NCBI GenBank assembly: GCA_011389935.1
Contig: JAABTJ010000020.1
Location: 1 to 54,850, forward strand
Origin: Desulfobacteraceae bacterium
Lineage (GTDB): Bacteria; Desulfobacterota; Desulfobacteria; Desulfobacterales; Desulfosalsimonadaceae
Reading direction: 5' to 3'
Length of the DNA stretch: 54,850 bases
The position numbers and the translations under genes are program-made. The notes under the pieces were generated by a model, which did not search any database, was not told where the DNA came from, and saw only the letters and a program-made list of their open reading frames with translations. This document shows, in pieces, positions 7,440 to 15,638 of the stretch; position 1 is the first letter of the stretch; each line of letters begins with the position of its first letter.

Positions 7440-8345
7440 ATGAAGAATCGAAGTCAGTCAATGGATCCAATCGAAAAAGAGGTCACACCGGAAACGTATA
7501 CGACGGACATCGGGGATGCCGTGATCCGTTACCTGGTATGGGGCGACGAGGGGCCGCCCCTGCTCCTGATGCATGCCACGGGATTTTTGCCGTGGCTGTG
7601 GCATCCCATTGCCAGGAAACTTGCAAAAGACTACCGCGTGATCGCACCGTATTTCTGCTCTCACCGGCAGGCGGACCCCGAAGCCGGCGGTTTGAGCTGG
7701 CACCAGCTTGCCGGGGACGTGGCTGCATTCTGCCGAAGCCTTGGTATTGAAAAACCATTTGCGATCGGCCATTCGATGGGCGGGGCGGTGCTCACCATCG
7801 CATGCGGCGCATTCGGCCTTGCGTTTTCGCGTATGGTTTTGATCGAACCGATTCTGCTGCCGGAGGAGCTGTACGGCATTTCCATGGAGGTAAAGGACCA
7901 CCCCCTTGCCGGCAAGTCCATAAAAAGGCGCAATTTTTGGGAAGACGAACAAGCCGTGCAGAAGTACCTGGCGGCGAAATCGTTTTTCAGGACCTGGGAC
8001 CGGGAGATGCTCGACTTATATAAGGCCCATGCCATCGTTCCGGCGCAGACCGGCGGCTATGAACTGGCCTGCCCCCCCCGGCACGAAGCCGCTTTGTTCA
8101 TGGGGTCGATGGCAATGAACCCTTGGCCGCTGATACCGGAAATTGAATGCCCGGTGCTGGTGATCGAGGGGGAAACCTCCGAAAACCGGGCGTTCATCGA
8201 CCTCCAGAAGGCCGCGGCAACGTTTCCCAAGGGGCGCTACATGCTTCTCAATGAGGCAGGGCACCTGATCCCAATGGAAAAACCGGCTGCTGTGCTGTTT
8301 GTCGCCGAGGAATTTTTTGCCGGCCACCGGAACAACGGGTCATAG
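7440..8345 (+). CDS. Alpha/beta-fold hydrolase
   Basis: The protein has 301 residues from ATG 7440; a second ATG at 7461 is also plausible. The fold is seen in LLLMHATGF (oxyanion strand), the nucleophile elbow GHSMGG (Ser about residue 110), an acid after the strand CPVLVIEGETSEN, and the late histidine in LNEAGHLIPME. A cap region lies in the middle. It starts directly after the FTR-like gene and is probably co-transcribed. The substrate is unknown; an esterase or C-C hydrolase is possible. Confidence 0.8.
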   Translation: MKNRSQSMDPIEKEVTPETYTTDIGDAVIRYLVWGDEGPPLLLMHATGFLPWLWHPIARKLAKDYRVIAPYFCSHRQADPEAGGLSWHQLAGDVAAFCRSLGIEKPFAIGHSMGGAVLTIACGAFGLAFSRMVLIEPILLPEELYGISMEVKDHPLAGKSIKRRNFWEDEQAVQKYLAAKSFFRTWDREMLDLYKAHAIVPAQTGGYELACPPRHEAALFMGSMAMNPWPLIPEIECPVLVIEGETSENRAFIDLQKAAATFPKGRYMLLNEAGHLIPMEKPAAVLFVAEEFFAGHRNNGS

Positions 8346-8400
8346 GCCGGAGGCCACGGTGAAATAGAAACAATGCTTCTCGAACCGGGAGGAGGTAACA

Positions 8401-8724
8401 TTGCCACACAATACCAACTGGGTTTACATGACCGCAAAAGACAGGGAAGAAGCGGTCTCGATCGGCGAGAAGCTTATCGGGTCCAAACTTGCGGCCTGCA
8501 TCAATATTTTCGGGAATATCGATTCCATTTTCATGTGGGAAGGCAAGGTGGAGCAGGACACGGAAGTCGCCTTTATCGCCAAGACAACCGCAGACAAAGT
8601 CCCGGAACTGGTTGAAACGGTAAAAGCCCTGCACAGCTATGACGTTCCGTGCATCATCAGTCTGCCGATTTCAAACGGAAATCCCGATTTTATCAGCTGG
8701 ATCGCCGAAAGCGTTGGCAAGTAG
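8401..8724 (+). CDS. cutA: CutA1-like divalent-cation tolerance protein
   Basis: The 107-residue protein begins at TTG 8401, chosen because GGAGGAGG lies just upstream at the proper distance. The family signatures are a beta-strand start with YMTAKDREEA, KLAACINIF near 30-38, the aromatic/acidic core SIFMWEGKVEQDTEV, and the strand DVPCIISLPISNG. CutA proteins form stable trimers resembling PII proteins and are tied to metal tolerance, though their biochemical role is unsettled. No metal transporter gene is nearby. Confidence 0.9.
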   Translation: MPHNTNWVYMTAKDREEAVSIGEKLIGSKLAACINIFGNIDSIFMWEGKVEQDTEVAFIAKTTADKVPELVETVKALHSYDVPCIISLPISNGNPDFISWIAESVGK

Positions 8725-8979
8725 CGATATCAGCGCATTTGGTTTTTCAAGAACGCTTTTTCCCCCAATAAAAGTCAACTTTTGCAGCTTGCTGCCCCTT
8801 CCTGTTTTTGGCGAATACCCAAAATTTGCCCCAGAATAATCTTGATCCAACGCCCCATAAAAATTATAGTACTTCTTTTTAAACGGTTTGGCGGGATCGT
8901 ATCCGCGCGGCGCATCCCGGAAGAAAAACGGCGAAGCAGCGCATGTAGACGTACACAACCGGAAAAAGCGGAGAAAACA

Positions 8980-11478
8980 ATGAATGAAACATCTCCAGGC
9001 GTATTGATCATCGGCGGCGGCGTTGCCGGAATGGCCGCCGCCCAGGTGCTTAGTGACTTTGATATACCGGTGCACGTGGTTGAAAAACAGGACCGGCTTG
9101 GCGGGCACAGCGTCAAGTGGGCCTGCATGGCGACCGAATCCTGCGTGAATTGCGGCGCCTGCCTGAGCATTGAAATGGTGGACAATGTTATGGGCCGGCA
9201 AAACGTCACCCCCCATTTCGGCGCCAGCGTTTTATCGGTCCATCGGTCTGGAAGCGGTTTTGACGTCACGCTGGAAGACGGAAAGACCCTTTCCGTTCAA
9301 AAAATCATTGCCGCGACCGGTTTTTCCCCTTTTGACCCGGGAAAAATCGCCTCCTATCATATCGGCACCCTGAAAAACGTCATCACCACAGCCCGCCTGA
9401 ATACGCTTTTGCAAAAAGAGGGCGTCGGCGAGTTTCTGGCGGACAATCCGGCCCCTGACATCGCATTTGTCCAATGCGTGGGGTCAAGGAACCGCAAAAT
9501 CGGAAACGACTACTGCTCCCAGGTCTGCTGCAAGGTCGCCATGCGCCATGCCAACAAGCTTCTGCATGTCGTCCCGGAAGCTCATATCACCATATTCTAC
9601 ATGGATCTGCAGATCATCGGCAAGGAAACCCGGTCCTTTTATGAGGGGCTCGCCCCAAACGTCGACCTTGTGCAGGGGGTCCCCGCGGAGATCCTCGAGA
9701 GCCCGGAAAGCAGAAAGCTCCGGATCGTCACCGAAGACAGAAACGACATGACCCGGATTGCCCGACAATTCGACATGGTTGTTCTTTCCGTAGGAATGGA
9801 GCCGTCTGCGGATATGGAAGATACAGCCGATATTACAGGGCTTTCGCCCAATGACTGGGGGTTTTTCAATACCGGGGAAGCCGCTCTTGCGCAAGATGTC
9901 TATGTTGCCGGGTGTGCGAGAACCCCGGGAGATATCCTTTCCTCCATGCAGGACGGCCGCATTGTCGCCGGCAGGGTGCTCGAAGATATGGGCATTGCAG
10001 GCGCCTTTCAGGAAACCGGCGGGAAAAAAGATTTGCGCATAGCCGTTTTCGGAGAGGGAGGGCAGGCCCTCGCCACCGCCACAGCCGTTGCAAAACGCGG
10101 GTACGATACGTTTCTCTTCGGCGCGGATGTTTCGGGGAATGCGGCCGAAAACCTGCATGCCATGGCAGATGCGAAAATCCTGCAGGTTTCCGGGACCGCG
10201 GGCAATTTCCGTATTTATCACGAACAAAACGGCAAAAAGAAAATCCTGCCCTGTTCCGCCATCATTGCCGCCCACGAGCCGCATGTGAAGAGCAAGAATA
10301 TCGGTGTTTCATCGGAAAAAATCATTGATCCGGCCCGGTTTTCCGAGCTTTTGTCGGACGCTGCGGAAAACGGCCCGGCCGATATTGTTATCCTGCTGGA
10401 TTACAGCGGTCCAGAATACAAGAAATGGGTGCGCGCGGCCCTGGAAGATGCGATCAAGGCAAAATCCATGGGGAAGAATGTTTCCATCATCGCGCGCAAA
10501 ATGCTCGTTCACAAGGCGGACGGTCAGCGGTTGTTTGACGCGGCGAGAAAAGAGGGCGTTTCTTTTCTGCGATTTGAAGCACCGGAGGATATCGCCATTG
10601 AAAAAACGGAAAAAGGGTTTGCGCTTGCCATGAAGGAGGCGACCCTCCCTTCTTCCCTGGATGTCCGCCTGGATTTCGACTGCCTGGTACTCCCCCCGAC
10701 AATTGCAGCGCCTGCCGATTTTCAGAAAAAAGCCGCTGTTCTCCGGCAGAAGACCGACGCGGAAGGGTTTTTGCAGTCCCCCAATGTCCGGCACCGGCTG
10801 ACCAGCAGCACCCGGAAAGGAATTTTTTTCGCGGGCACCGGACACGACGAGACCGACGCCGATGACCTTGACGTTGAAATCGACGATATTCTCACGTTTC
10901 TTGCCACCCGGCCCTTTGACCTCCCCGAGGTCGATACCGGCGTTGTCATCAACGAGAAAATGTGCGCCAAATGCCTTACCTGCTACCGGATCTGCCCCCA
11001 CGGGGCCATTGTCCTTGGCGAAAAAATGAAGCCCAGGATTGTGCCGGATGCCTGTTTTTCCTGCCACCTTTGCGTCGCCAACTGCCCGGCCCATGCCATC
11101 GAATCCGAAGCATTTGCCAATGATGCCTTCTCTGATATGACGGAAAAGGATCAGACCATTATCTTTGCGTGCGAGCGTTCCGCATACCTTGCTGCGGCAG
11201 AAACAGCGCTTCCGGATAACGTCCGCCTGGTGAAAATCCCTTGTACGAGCCGGATCAATATCGATGTTATTTTGAAATCCCTGCTGAAAGGCGCATCGAA
11301 AATCATCATTGCCGGCTGCCACGAGGGCAACTGCCGGTCCGTGGAAGGCTCCCGCGAGGCCGCGCGGGGTGTCCGGCAGACCCTTCGGATTCCGGGAATG
11401 GACGACTCCCGGGTGGTGTTTGCCCCCGTGGCGGCCAATGAACCGGAAAAGATCAAGCGGATTGTCTCCAAAGCATAA
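8980..11478 (+). CDS. HdrA-type flavoprotein fused to ferredoxin and MvhD domains (QmoB-like)
   Basis: The start at ATG 8980 (GGAG seven bases upstream) gives 832 residues. Domains in order: FAD-binding GGGVAGMAAA near 8-17, the HdrA cysteine region WACMATESCVNCGACLS near 47-63, the core with CVGSRN...CSQVCC, a second nucleotide-binding-like middle part (about 350-640), and two [4Fe-4S] motifs (CAKCLTCYRICP, CFSCHLCVANCP near 662-710). A C-terminal MvhD-like domain with IIFACERS and AGCHEGNCR closes it. This order matches QmoB and HdrA-MvhD fusions, which route electrons between ferredoxin, FAD and heterodisulfide- or quinone-type acceptors. It is followed after 17 bases by an HdrD-like gene, its likely partner. 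Confidence 0.85.
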   Translation: MNETSPGVLIIGGGVAGMAAAQVLSDFDIPVHVVEKQDRLGGHSVKWACMATESCVNCGACLSIEMVDNVMGRQNVTPHFGASVLSVHRSGSGFDVTLEDGKTLSVQKIIAATGFSPFDPGKIASYHIGTLKNVITTARLNTLLQKEGVGEFLADNPAPDIAFVQCVGSRNRKIGNDYCSQVCCKVAMRHANKLLHVVPEAHITIFYMDLQIIGKETRSFYEGLAPNVDLVQGVPAEILESPESRKLRIVTEDRNDMTRIARQFDMVVLSVGMEPSADMEDTADITGLSPNDWGFFNTGEAALAQDVYVAGCARTPGDILSSMQDGRIVAGRVLEDMGIAGAFQETGGKKDLRIAVFGEGGQALATATAVAKRGYDTFLFGADVSGNAAENLHAMADAKILQVSGTAGNFRIYHEQNGKKKILPCSAIIAAHEPHVKSKNIGVSSEKIIDPARFSELLSDAAENGPADIVILLDYSGPEYKKWVRAALEDAIKAKSMGKNVSIIARKMLVHKADGQRLFDAARKEGVSFLRFEAPEDIAIEKTEKGFALAMKEATLPSSLDVRLDFDCLVLPPTIAAPADFQKKAAVLRQKTDAEGFLQSPNVRHRLTSSTRKGIFFAGTGHDETDADDLDVEIDDILTFLATRPFDLPEVDTGVVINEKMCAKCLTCYRICPHGAIVLGEKMKPRIVPDACFSCHLCVANCPAHAIESEAFANDAFSDMTEKDQTIIFACERSAYLAAAETALPDNVRLVKIPCTSRINIDVILKSLLKGASKIIIAGCHEGNCRSVEGSREAARGVRQTLRIPGMDDSRVVFAPVAANEPEKIKRIVSKA

Positions 11479-11495
11479 GCATAAGGAATAGAATA

Positions 11496-12716
11496 ATGAA
11501 AAACGCCAGGATCAATCAAGACGCCGCGCTTTGTAAAATGCACAATCATCTGACCGCCGGCGACAACATCGCCGAATGCCTCACCTGCGGGGCGTGCAAT
11601 TCCAGGTGCACCTGGTTCGACGGCACGGTCGATGACCACAAGGGGCCGATCCCGCGGCAGATCGTCCGCATGGCCACGCTCGGTCTGGAGCAGCAGCTGG
11701 TTGACAGCGGCATGCTCTGGGATTGTTTGCTCTGCAACCGCTGCACCGAGGTTTGCCCCATGGGCATCACCATGGACCTGGTGGTCAGAAAAGCAAGGAG
11801 CCTGGATATTGCCGAAGACCTTGTCGCCGGAGACCTGAAAAAAGGGATCAAAAACCGCTTGGAACTGGGGGATGTCAACGCCTTTTCAAAAGAGGATTTT
11901 GTTGAAACCATCGAGTGGATCAGCGAGGAGTTCGGGGATTACGTGGACGACCCCGAGGCGGAAATCCCTTATGACAGGAAAGGTTCGAAGTTTCTCTACC
12001 TGCCCAATCCCCGGGAGCTGGGCCTGAACCTGCTCCACCTGACCGCCATGGGAAAGCTGTTTTACGGCATGAAGGAAACATGGACGCTCTCTTCCGCCCA
12101 TACCGATGTCACCAATTGGGGATATTTTGTCGGCAGGGATGATATCGCCCGGAAAATGGCGCTGATGGTGGTGGAGCCTGCTGAAAAACTCGGCATCGAG
12201 ACCCTGGTGCTTTCGGAGTGCGGGCACGGCTACCATGTGCTCAAGGTGCTGTTGGAGGAACTCATCGGCAGGAAGCCGAATTTTACGGTGATCAGCATTC
12301 CGGAACTGGCCCTTGAATACGCGCGGAAAGGGGTTTTGAAATTTGATCCGTCCGTGCATCCGTATAAAGTCGGATACCATGACCCGTGCAACCTTGCCAG
12401 GAAATCGGGCGTCTACGATGCCCCCCGGGAACTTCTGGCCATGTGCTGCGAAGGGGTTGTGGAGCTTTCCCCCAACCGCGAAGACGCGCTTTGCTGCGGC
12501 GGGGGCGGGGGCATGCTCCAGGACAGCACCAGCACAAAGGTGCGAATGACCACGGGAAAACCGAAAGCCATGCAGATGAAGGCCATGGGGCTTCCCAACC
12601 TTGCCACGGCATGCCTTTCCTGCCACCGGCAGCTGGGGGAACTCTCCAAGCATTACGAACTTGGCATCAAAGTCGACACGGTCGCCTCCATGGCTTCCGA
12701 GGCGCTGGTGCTGTAG
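11496..12716 (+). CDS. HdrD/GlpC-like (Fe-S)-binding protein with CCG domain
   Basis: The 406-residue protein has two N-terminal [4Fe-4S] motifs, CLTCGACNSRC near 28-38 and CLLCNRCTEVCP near 76-87. A C-terminal complete CCG motif follows: HDPCNLARKSG, then CCGGGGG, then CLSCHRQL (near 289-380). An upstream first CCG copy is reduced to LSECGHGYH. CCG domains hold the catalytic Fe-S site of heterodisulfide reductase. With the HdrA/MvhD fusion upstream it probably forms a cytoplasmic electron-transfer complex acting on a disulfide or another carrier. No hydrogenase or formate dehydrogenase gene is adjacent to reveal the donor. Confidence 0.85.
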   Translation: MKNARINQDAALCKMHNHLTAGDNIAECLTCGACNSRCTWFDGTVDDHKGPIPRQIVRMATLGLEQQLVDSGMLWDCLLCNRCTEVCPMGITMDLVVRKARSLDIAEDLVAGDLKKGIKNRLELGDVNAFSKEDFVETIEWISEEFGDYVDDPEAEIPYDRKGSKFLYLPNPRELGLNLLHLTAMGKLFYGMKETWTLSSAHTDVTNWGYFVGRDDIARKMALMVVEPAEKLGIETLVLSECGHGYHVLKVLLEELIGRKPNFTVISIPELALEYARKGVLKFDPSVHPYKVGYHDPCNLARKSGVYDAPRELLAMCCEGVVELSPNREDALCCGGGGGMLQDSTSTKVRMTTGKPKAMQMKAMGLPNLATACLSCHRQLGELSKHYELGIKVDTVASMASEALVL

Positions 12717-12732
12717 AAGGAGACGCCTACCA

Positions 12733-13557
12733 TTGAGCACTACCCATAACACGGCCGATTTCCTACCCACCATTGTCACCGCCGCCCTCAAGGCGGGCGA
12801 TGCAGCGCTTGTGGTCTATAATGAGGATTTCACGGTCGAGGAAAAATCCGATCATTCACCCCTTACCCTGGCGGACAAGCGTTCCCACGAAATCATTGCA
12901 TCCGCCCTGAAACAGACCGGGATTCCGCTTCTAAGCGAAGAGGGGAGGGGCATCGACTATGACGAGCGCTGCCTGTGGCCCCGTCTATGGATTGTGGACC
13001 CCCTTGACGGCACCAAAGAGTTTGTCAAGAAAAACGGCGAATTTACTGTTAACATTGCACTCGTTGAAAATCATCGGCCGGTTCTGGGCGTCATCTATGT
13101 CCCGGTAACCGGGATGCTGTATTTTGCGGCCGACCTGCTGGGCGCTTTTTCCATTCCCCGTGCGGACATCCCCGCCGGTTATGAAAGAAATCTCCAGGCG
13201 CTCATGTCCGGCGCGCAAAAACTCCCCCTTGAAAAAAATCTCAAAAGACCGTATACGATCATGGGCAGCCGGTCTCATGCCACGACGGAGCAGGATGAGT
13301 TTGTCGAGGAGATAAAAACCCGTCATCCAAATGCGGTGTTTATTTCCGCGGGAAGTTCGCTCAAGTTCTGCCGGATCGCCGAAGGGCTTGCGGATATCTA
13401 TCCCCGGGTGGGTCCCACCATGGAATGGGATACGGCCGCCGGACAGGTCATTGCGGAGCAGTCCGGAGCCGCGGTTCACGACTATTTCTCCCGGACGCCG
13501 CTGACATACAACAAGCCGGACTTGAAAAACCCGTGGTTTATTGTCGAACGGATCTGA
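12733..13557 (+). CDS. cysQ: 3'(2'),5'-bisphosphate nucleotidase CysQ
   Basis: I place the start at TTG 12733, preceded by AAGGAG at a suitable distance, giving 274 residues. The inositol-monophosphatase-superfamily metal sites are visible: LLSEEG near 70, the signature WIVDPLDGTKEF near 90-101, and MEWDTAAG near 230. The extended motif KKNGEFTVNIALVE is characteristic of CysQ. The enzyme hydrolyses PAP to AMP after sulfate transfer from PAPS. The next gene is a Sat/APS kinase, so the two likely belong to a PAPS-making and PAP-clearing module. Confidence 0.9.
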   Translation: MSTTHNTADFLPTIVTAALKAGDAALVVYNEDFTVEEKSDHSPLTLADKRSHEIIASALKQTGIPLLSEEGRGIDYDERCLWPRLWIVDPLDGTKEFVKKNGEFTVNIALVENHRPVLGVIYVPVTGMLYFAADLLGAFSIPRADIPAGYERNLQALMSGAQKLPLEKNLKRPYTIMGSRSHATTEQDEFVEEIKTRHPNAVFISAGSSLKFCRIAEGLADIYPRVGPTMEWDTAAGQVIAEQSGAAVHDYFSRTPLTYNKPDLKNPWFIVERI

Positions 13558-13572
13558 TAATTTTAATGCGCC

Positions 13573-13715
13573 TGTAAAAAATCGTGATCAGACGGCTTTG
13601 AAAAAAGTTCAAGATCAAGGCGCGTGCAATTTTTGAAGAATTGAGCGTACTTAGCCGTACGTGAGATCCTTTAAAAATTGCGCGTAACGCAGATATTGGG
13701 CTTTTCGAAGTCGTC
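13573..13715. repeat. Intergenic palindromic element, family 1, copy C
   Basis: The element has the same interior (TTCAAGATCAAGGCGCG, GTACTTAGCCGTACGTGAG, ACGCAGATATTGG) as copies A and E, with more divergent ends. It fills the 187-base gap between cysQ and the sat/cysC fusion. Confidence 0.8.
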
Positions 13716-13744
13716 AATTTTATCTGGCTGGATCGGAATATATA

Positions 13745-15457
13745 ATGACCGATATCTCCTCGAACGCACACGGCGGACCAGTCGTTACTCTCATGGTGGA
13801 CGAGCAGCGCGGCGCGCTCCTCAAAGAGATCACCATGAACCTAAAGGACGTCATTTTAAACGAGCGGAATCTCTGCGACTTGGAACTGCTCGCCACGGGG
13901 GTGTTTTCGCCGCTCACGGGCTTCATGGTGCGTTCCGACTACGAATCCGTCCTGGACCGGATGCGGCTCCAGGACAACACCCTCTGGCCGATACCCGTTT
14001 GCCTCGACGTGCCCGGCCATATTGCCGAGCACCTGGAAGTGGGGCAGTCCGTGGCGCTTCGCGACGGCGAGGGGTTTTTGCTTGCGGTGATGCACGTGTC
14101 GGACATCTGGCCGGTCGACCGCGAAAAAGAAGCGGACAGGATCTACGAAACCCGGGACCTGTCGCATCCGGGCGTCCATTACCTGTACAAGAAATCCGGC
14201 GATTATTATATCGGCGGGGCCATCGAGGTGGTCAACCTGCCGATTCATTTTGATTTTAAAGCCATTCGTCTTGCGCCTGAAGAAGTCCGGGCGGGTTACC
14301 GGAAGCTCGACTGGCAGCGGATCGTGGGCTTCCAGACCCGGAACCCCATATACCGGCCCCAGTTTGAAATGACCATCAAGGCCATGCGCAGCGCAAAGGC
14401 CAATCTTTTGCTCATGTCGGTGGTGGGCATGACCAAGAAGGATGACTTTGACCACTTTATACGGGTTCGCTGCAACCGGAAAGTGGCAAGGCATTATCCG
14501 CCCGATTCTTCCATGATGACCCTTCTGCCGCTGGCGGTCCGGCTTTCCGGTCCGAGAGACGCGGTTTTCGATGCCATTATCGCGAAAAACTACGGCTGCA
14601 CCCATTTTATCGTCGGCCATGACCATGCGTCCCCCGGACAAGACAGCAACGGCAACCGCTTTTACCCGGTGACGCGCGCCAAGGCCTTTGCCGCCGAATT
14701 TGCCGGCGAGATCGGCATCGAGATCATCCCCTTTGAAGAAATGGTGTATCTCCCGTTTGAAGAGGAATACCGGAGCATCGACCAGGTGCCGGACGGCGCC
14801 CAGACCATTTCCCTTTCCGGCTCGGATATCCGAAGACGCATTCGCGAGGGAAAAAACATACCCGAATGGGCGGTTTTCCCGGAAGTGACCGAAGAGCTGC
14901 AGAAGGCCTATCCGCCGCCGGGCATGCAGGGGTTTACCATCTTTTTAACGGGGCTTTCCGGGGCCGGGAAATCAACCATCGCCCAGGTGCTCTATTCGAA
15001 GTTCCTTGAAATCGGCGACCGGCCGGTCACCCTTCTCGACGGCGATATCGTTCGCAGAAATCTCTCCTCGGAGCTGTCTTTTTCCAGGGAGCACCGGGAT
15101 ATCAACGTGCTCCGCATCGGCTTCGTGGCCAGTGAGATCACCAAAAACCGAGGCGTGGCCATCTGCGCGCCCATCGCCCCGTACGAACATACCCGGCGGG
15201 AAATCAGAAGCACTATCGAGGCCTACGGCGGGTTCATCGAGGTCCACGTGGCAACCCCCATTGAAGAATGCGAAAAGCGGGACCGAAAAGGGATGTATGC
15301 CAAGGCCCGCGCCGGCCTCATCTCCGGCTTCACCGGCGTGGACGACCCCTATGAAGTCCCGGAAAACCCGGAGCTGAGCATCGACACGACCCACATGAGG
15401 CCCTCGGAGGCCGCCCAGGAGATCATGCTGTTTCTCAGCAACCGGGGGTATATTTAA
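13745..15457 (+). CDS. Bifunctional sulfate adenylyltransferase/APS kinase with altered ATP-sulfurylase motifs
   Basis: The 570-residue protein has an N-terminal PUA-like part (about 15-170), a sulfurylase catalytic domain (about 175-380) and a C-terminal APS kinase with Walker A GLSGAGKST at 403-411. The kinase also has DGDIVRRNL and DRKGMYAKARAGLI...GFTGVDDPYE, so it looks intact. The sulfurylase HXXH-type motif, normally QTRNPxHRxH, reads QTRNPIYRPQ (residues 197-206): both catalytic histidines are replaced. The usual GRDHA motif reads GHDHA (291-295). The sulfurylase may be inactive or altered while the kinase works. It would make PAPS together with cysQ upstream. Start choice is not firm; no strong ribosome site is seen. 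Confidence 0.85.
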   Translation: MTDISSNAHGGPVVTLMVDEQRGALLKEITMNLKDVILNERNLCDLELLATGVFSPLTGFMVRSDYESVLDRMRLQDNTLWPIPVCLDVPGHIAEHLEVGQSVALRDGEGFLLAVMHVSDIWPVDREKEADRIYETRDLSHPGVHYLYKKSGDYYIGGAIEVVNLPIHFDFKAIRLAPEEVRAGYRKLDWQRIVGFQTRNPIYRPQFEMTIKAMRSAKANLLLMSVVGMTKKDDFDHFIRVRCNRKVARHYPPDSSMMTLLPLAVRLSGPRDAVFDAIIAKNYGCTHFIVGHDHASPGQDSNGNRFYPVTRAKAFAAEFAGEIGIEIIPFEEMVYLPFEEEYRSIDQVPDGAQTISLSGSDIRRRIREGKNIPEWAVFPEVTEELQKAYPPPGMQGFTIFLTGLSGAGKSTIAQVLYSKFLEIGDRPVTLLDGDIVRRNLSSELSFSREHRDINVLRIGFVASEITKNRGVAICAPIAPYEHTRREIRSTIEAYGGFIEVHVATPIEECEKRDRKGMYAKARAGLISGFTGVDDPYEVPENPELSIDTTHMRPSEAAQEIMLFLSNRGYI

Positions 15458-15471
15458 AAACCGTTTTCCTC

Positions 15472-15584
15472 CGGGGTCGGCGTCGGGGTCGGTATCGGTA
15501 TCGAAAGGAATACCATGGCATTTGGGCATGAACAGCTTGATGTATACCATGCATCCATATAGCGACCCCGAGGCCGACCCCGAG
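15472..15584. repeat. GGGGTCGG/CCCCGACC arms flanking a gene remnant
   Basis: Low-complexity arms rich in GGGGTCGG (15472-15503) and in GACCCCGA (15563-15584) form an inverted repeat around a 48-base reading frame. A related GACCCCGA tract lies at 19906-19936. These arms look like the outer boundaries of a degenerate mobile or intervening sequence. Confidence 0.55.
15515..15562 (+). pseudogene. Remnant of a four-helix-bundle (23S rRNA intervening-sequence type) protein gene
   Basis: Fifteen codons and a stop read MAFGHEQLDVYHASI. The pattern F-x-x-E-x-L-D-V-Y resembles the first helix of four-helix-bundle proteins encoded in 23S rRNA intervening sequences and solo copies. GAAAGGA lies just upstream. 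The rest of the gene is absent, so this is either a truncated relic or a chance frame. Confidence 0.4.
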
Positions 15585-15638
15585 ATGAAACCATAGCCCC
15601 AGCATCTTATCATCACCAATCACCCGAAAGCAGGCAAT

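Noticed and set aside
10309..11322. A 337-codon minus-strand open frame
   Set aside because: Antisense to the HdrA/MvhD fusion, whose Fe-S motifs lie in this stretch.
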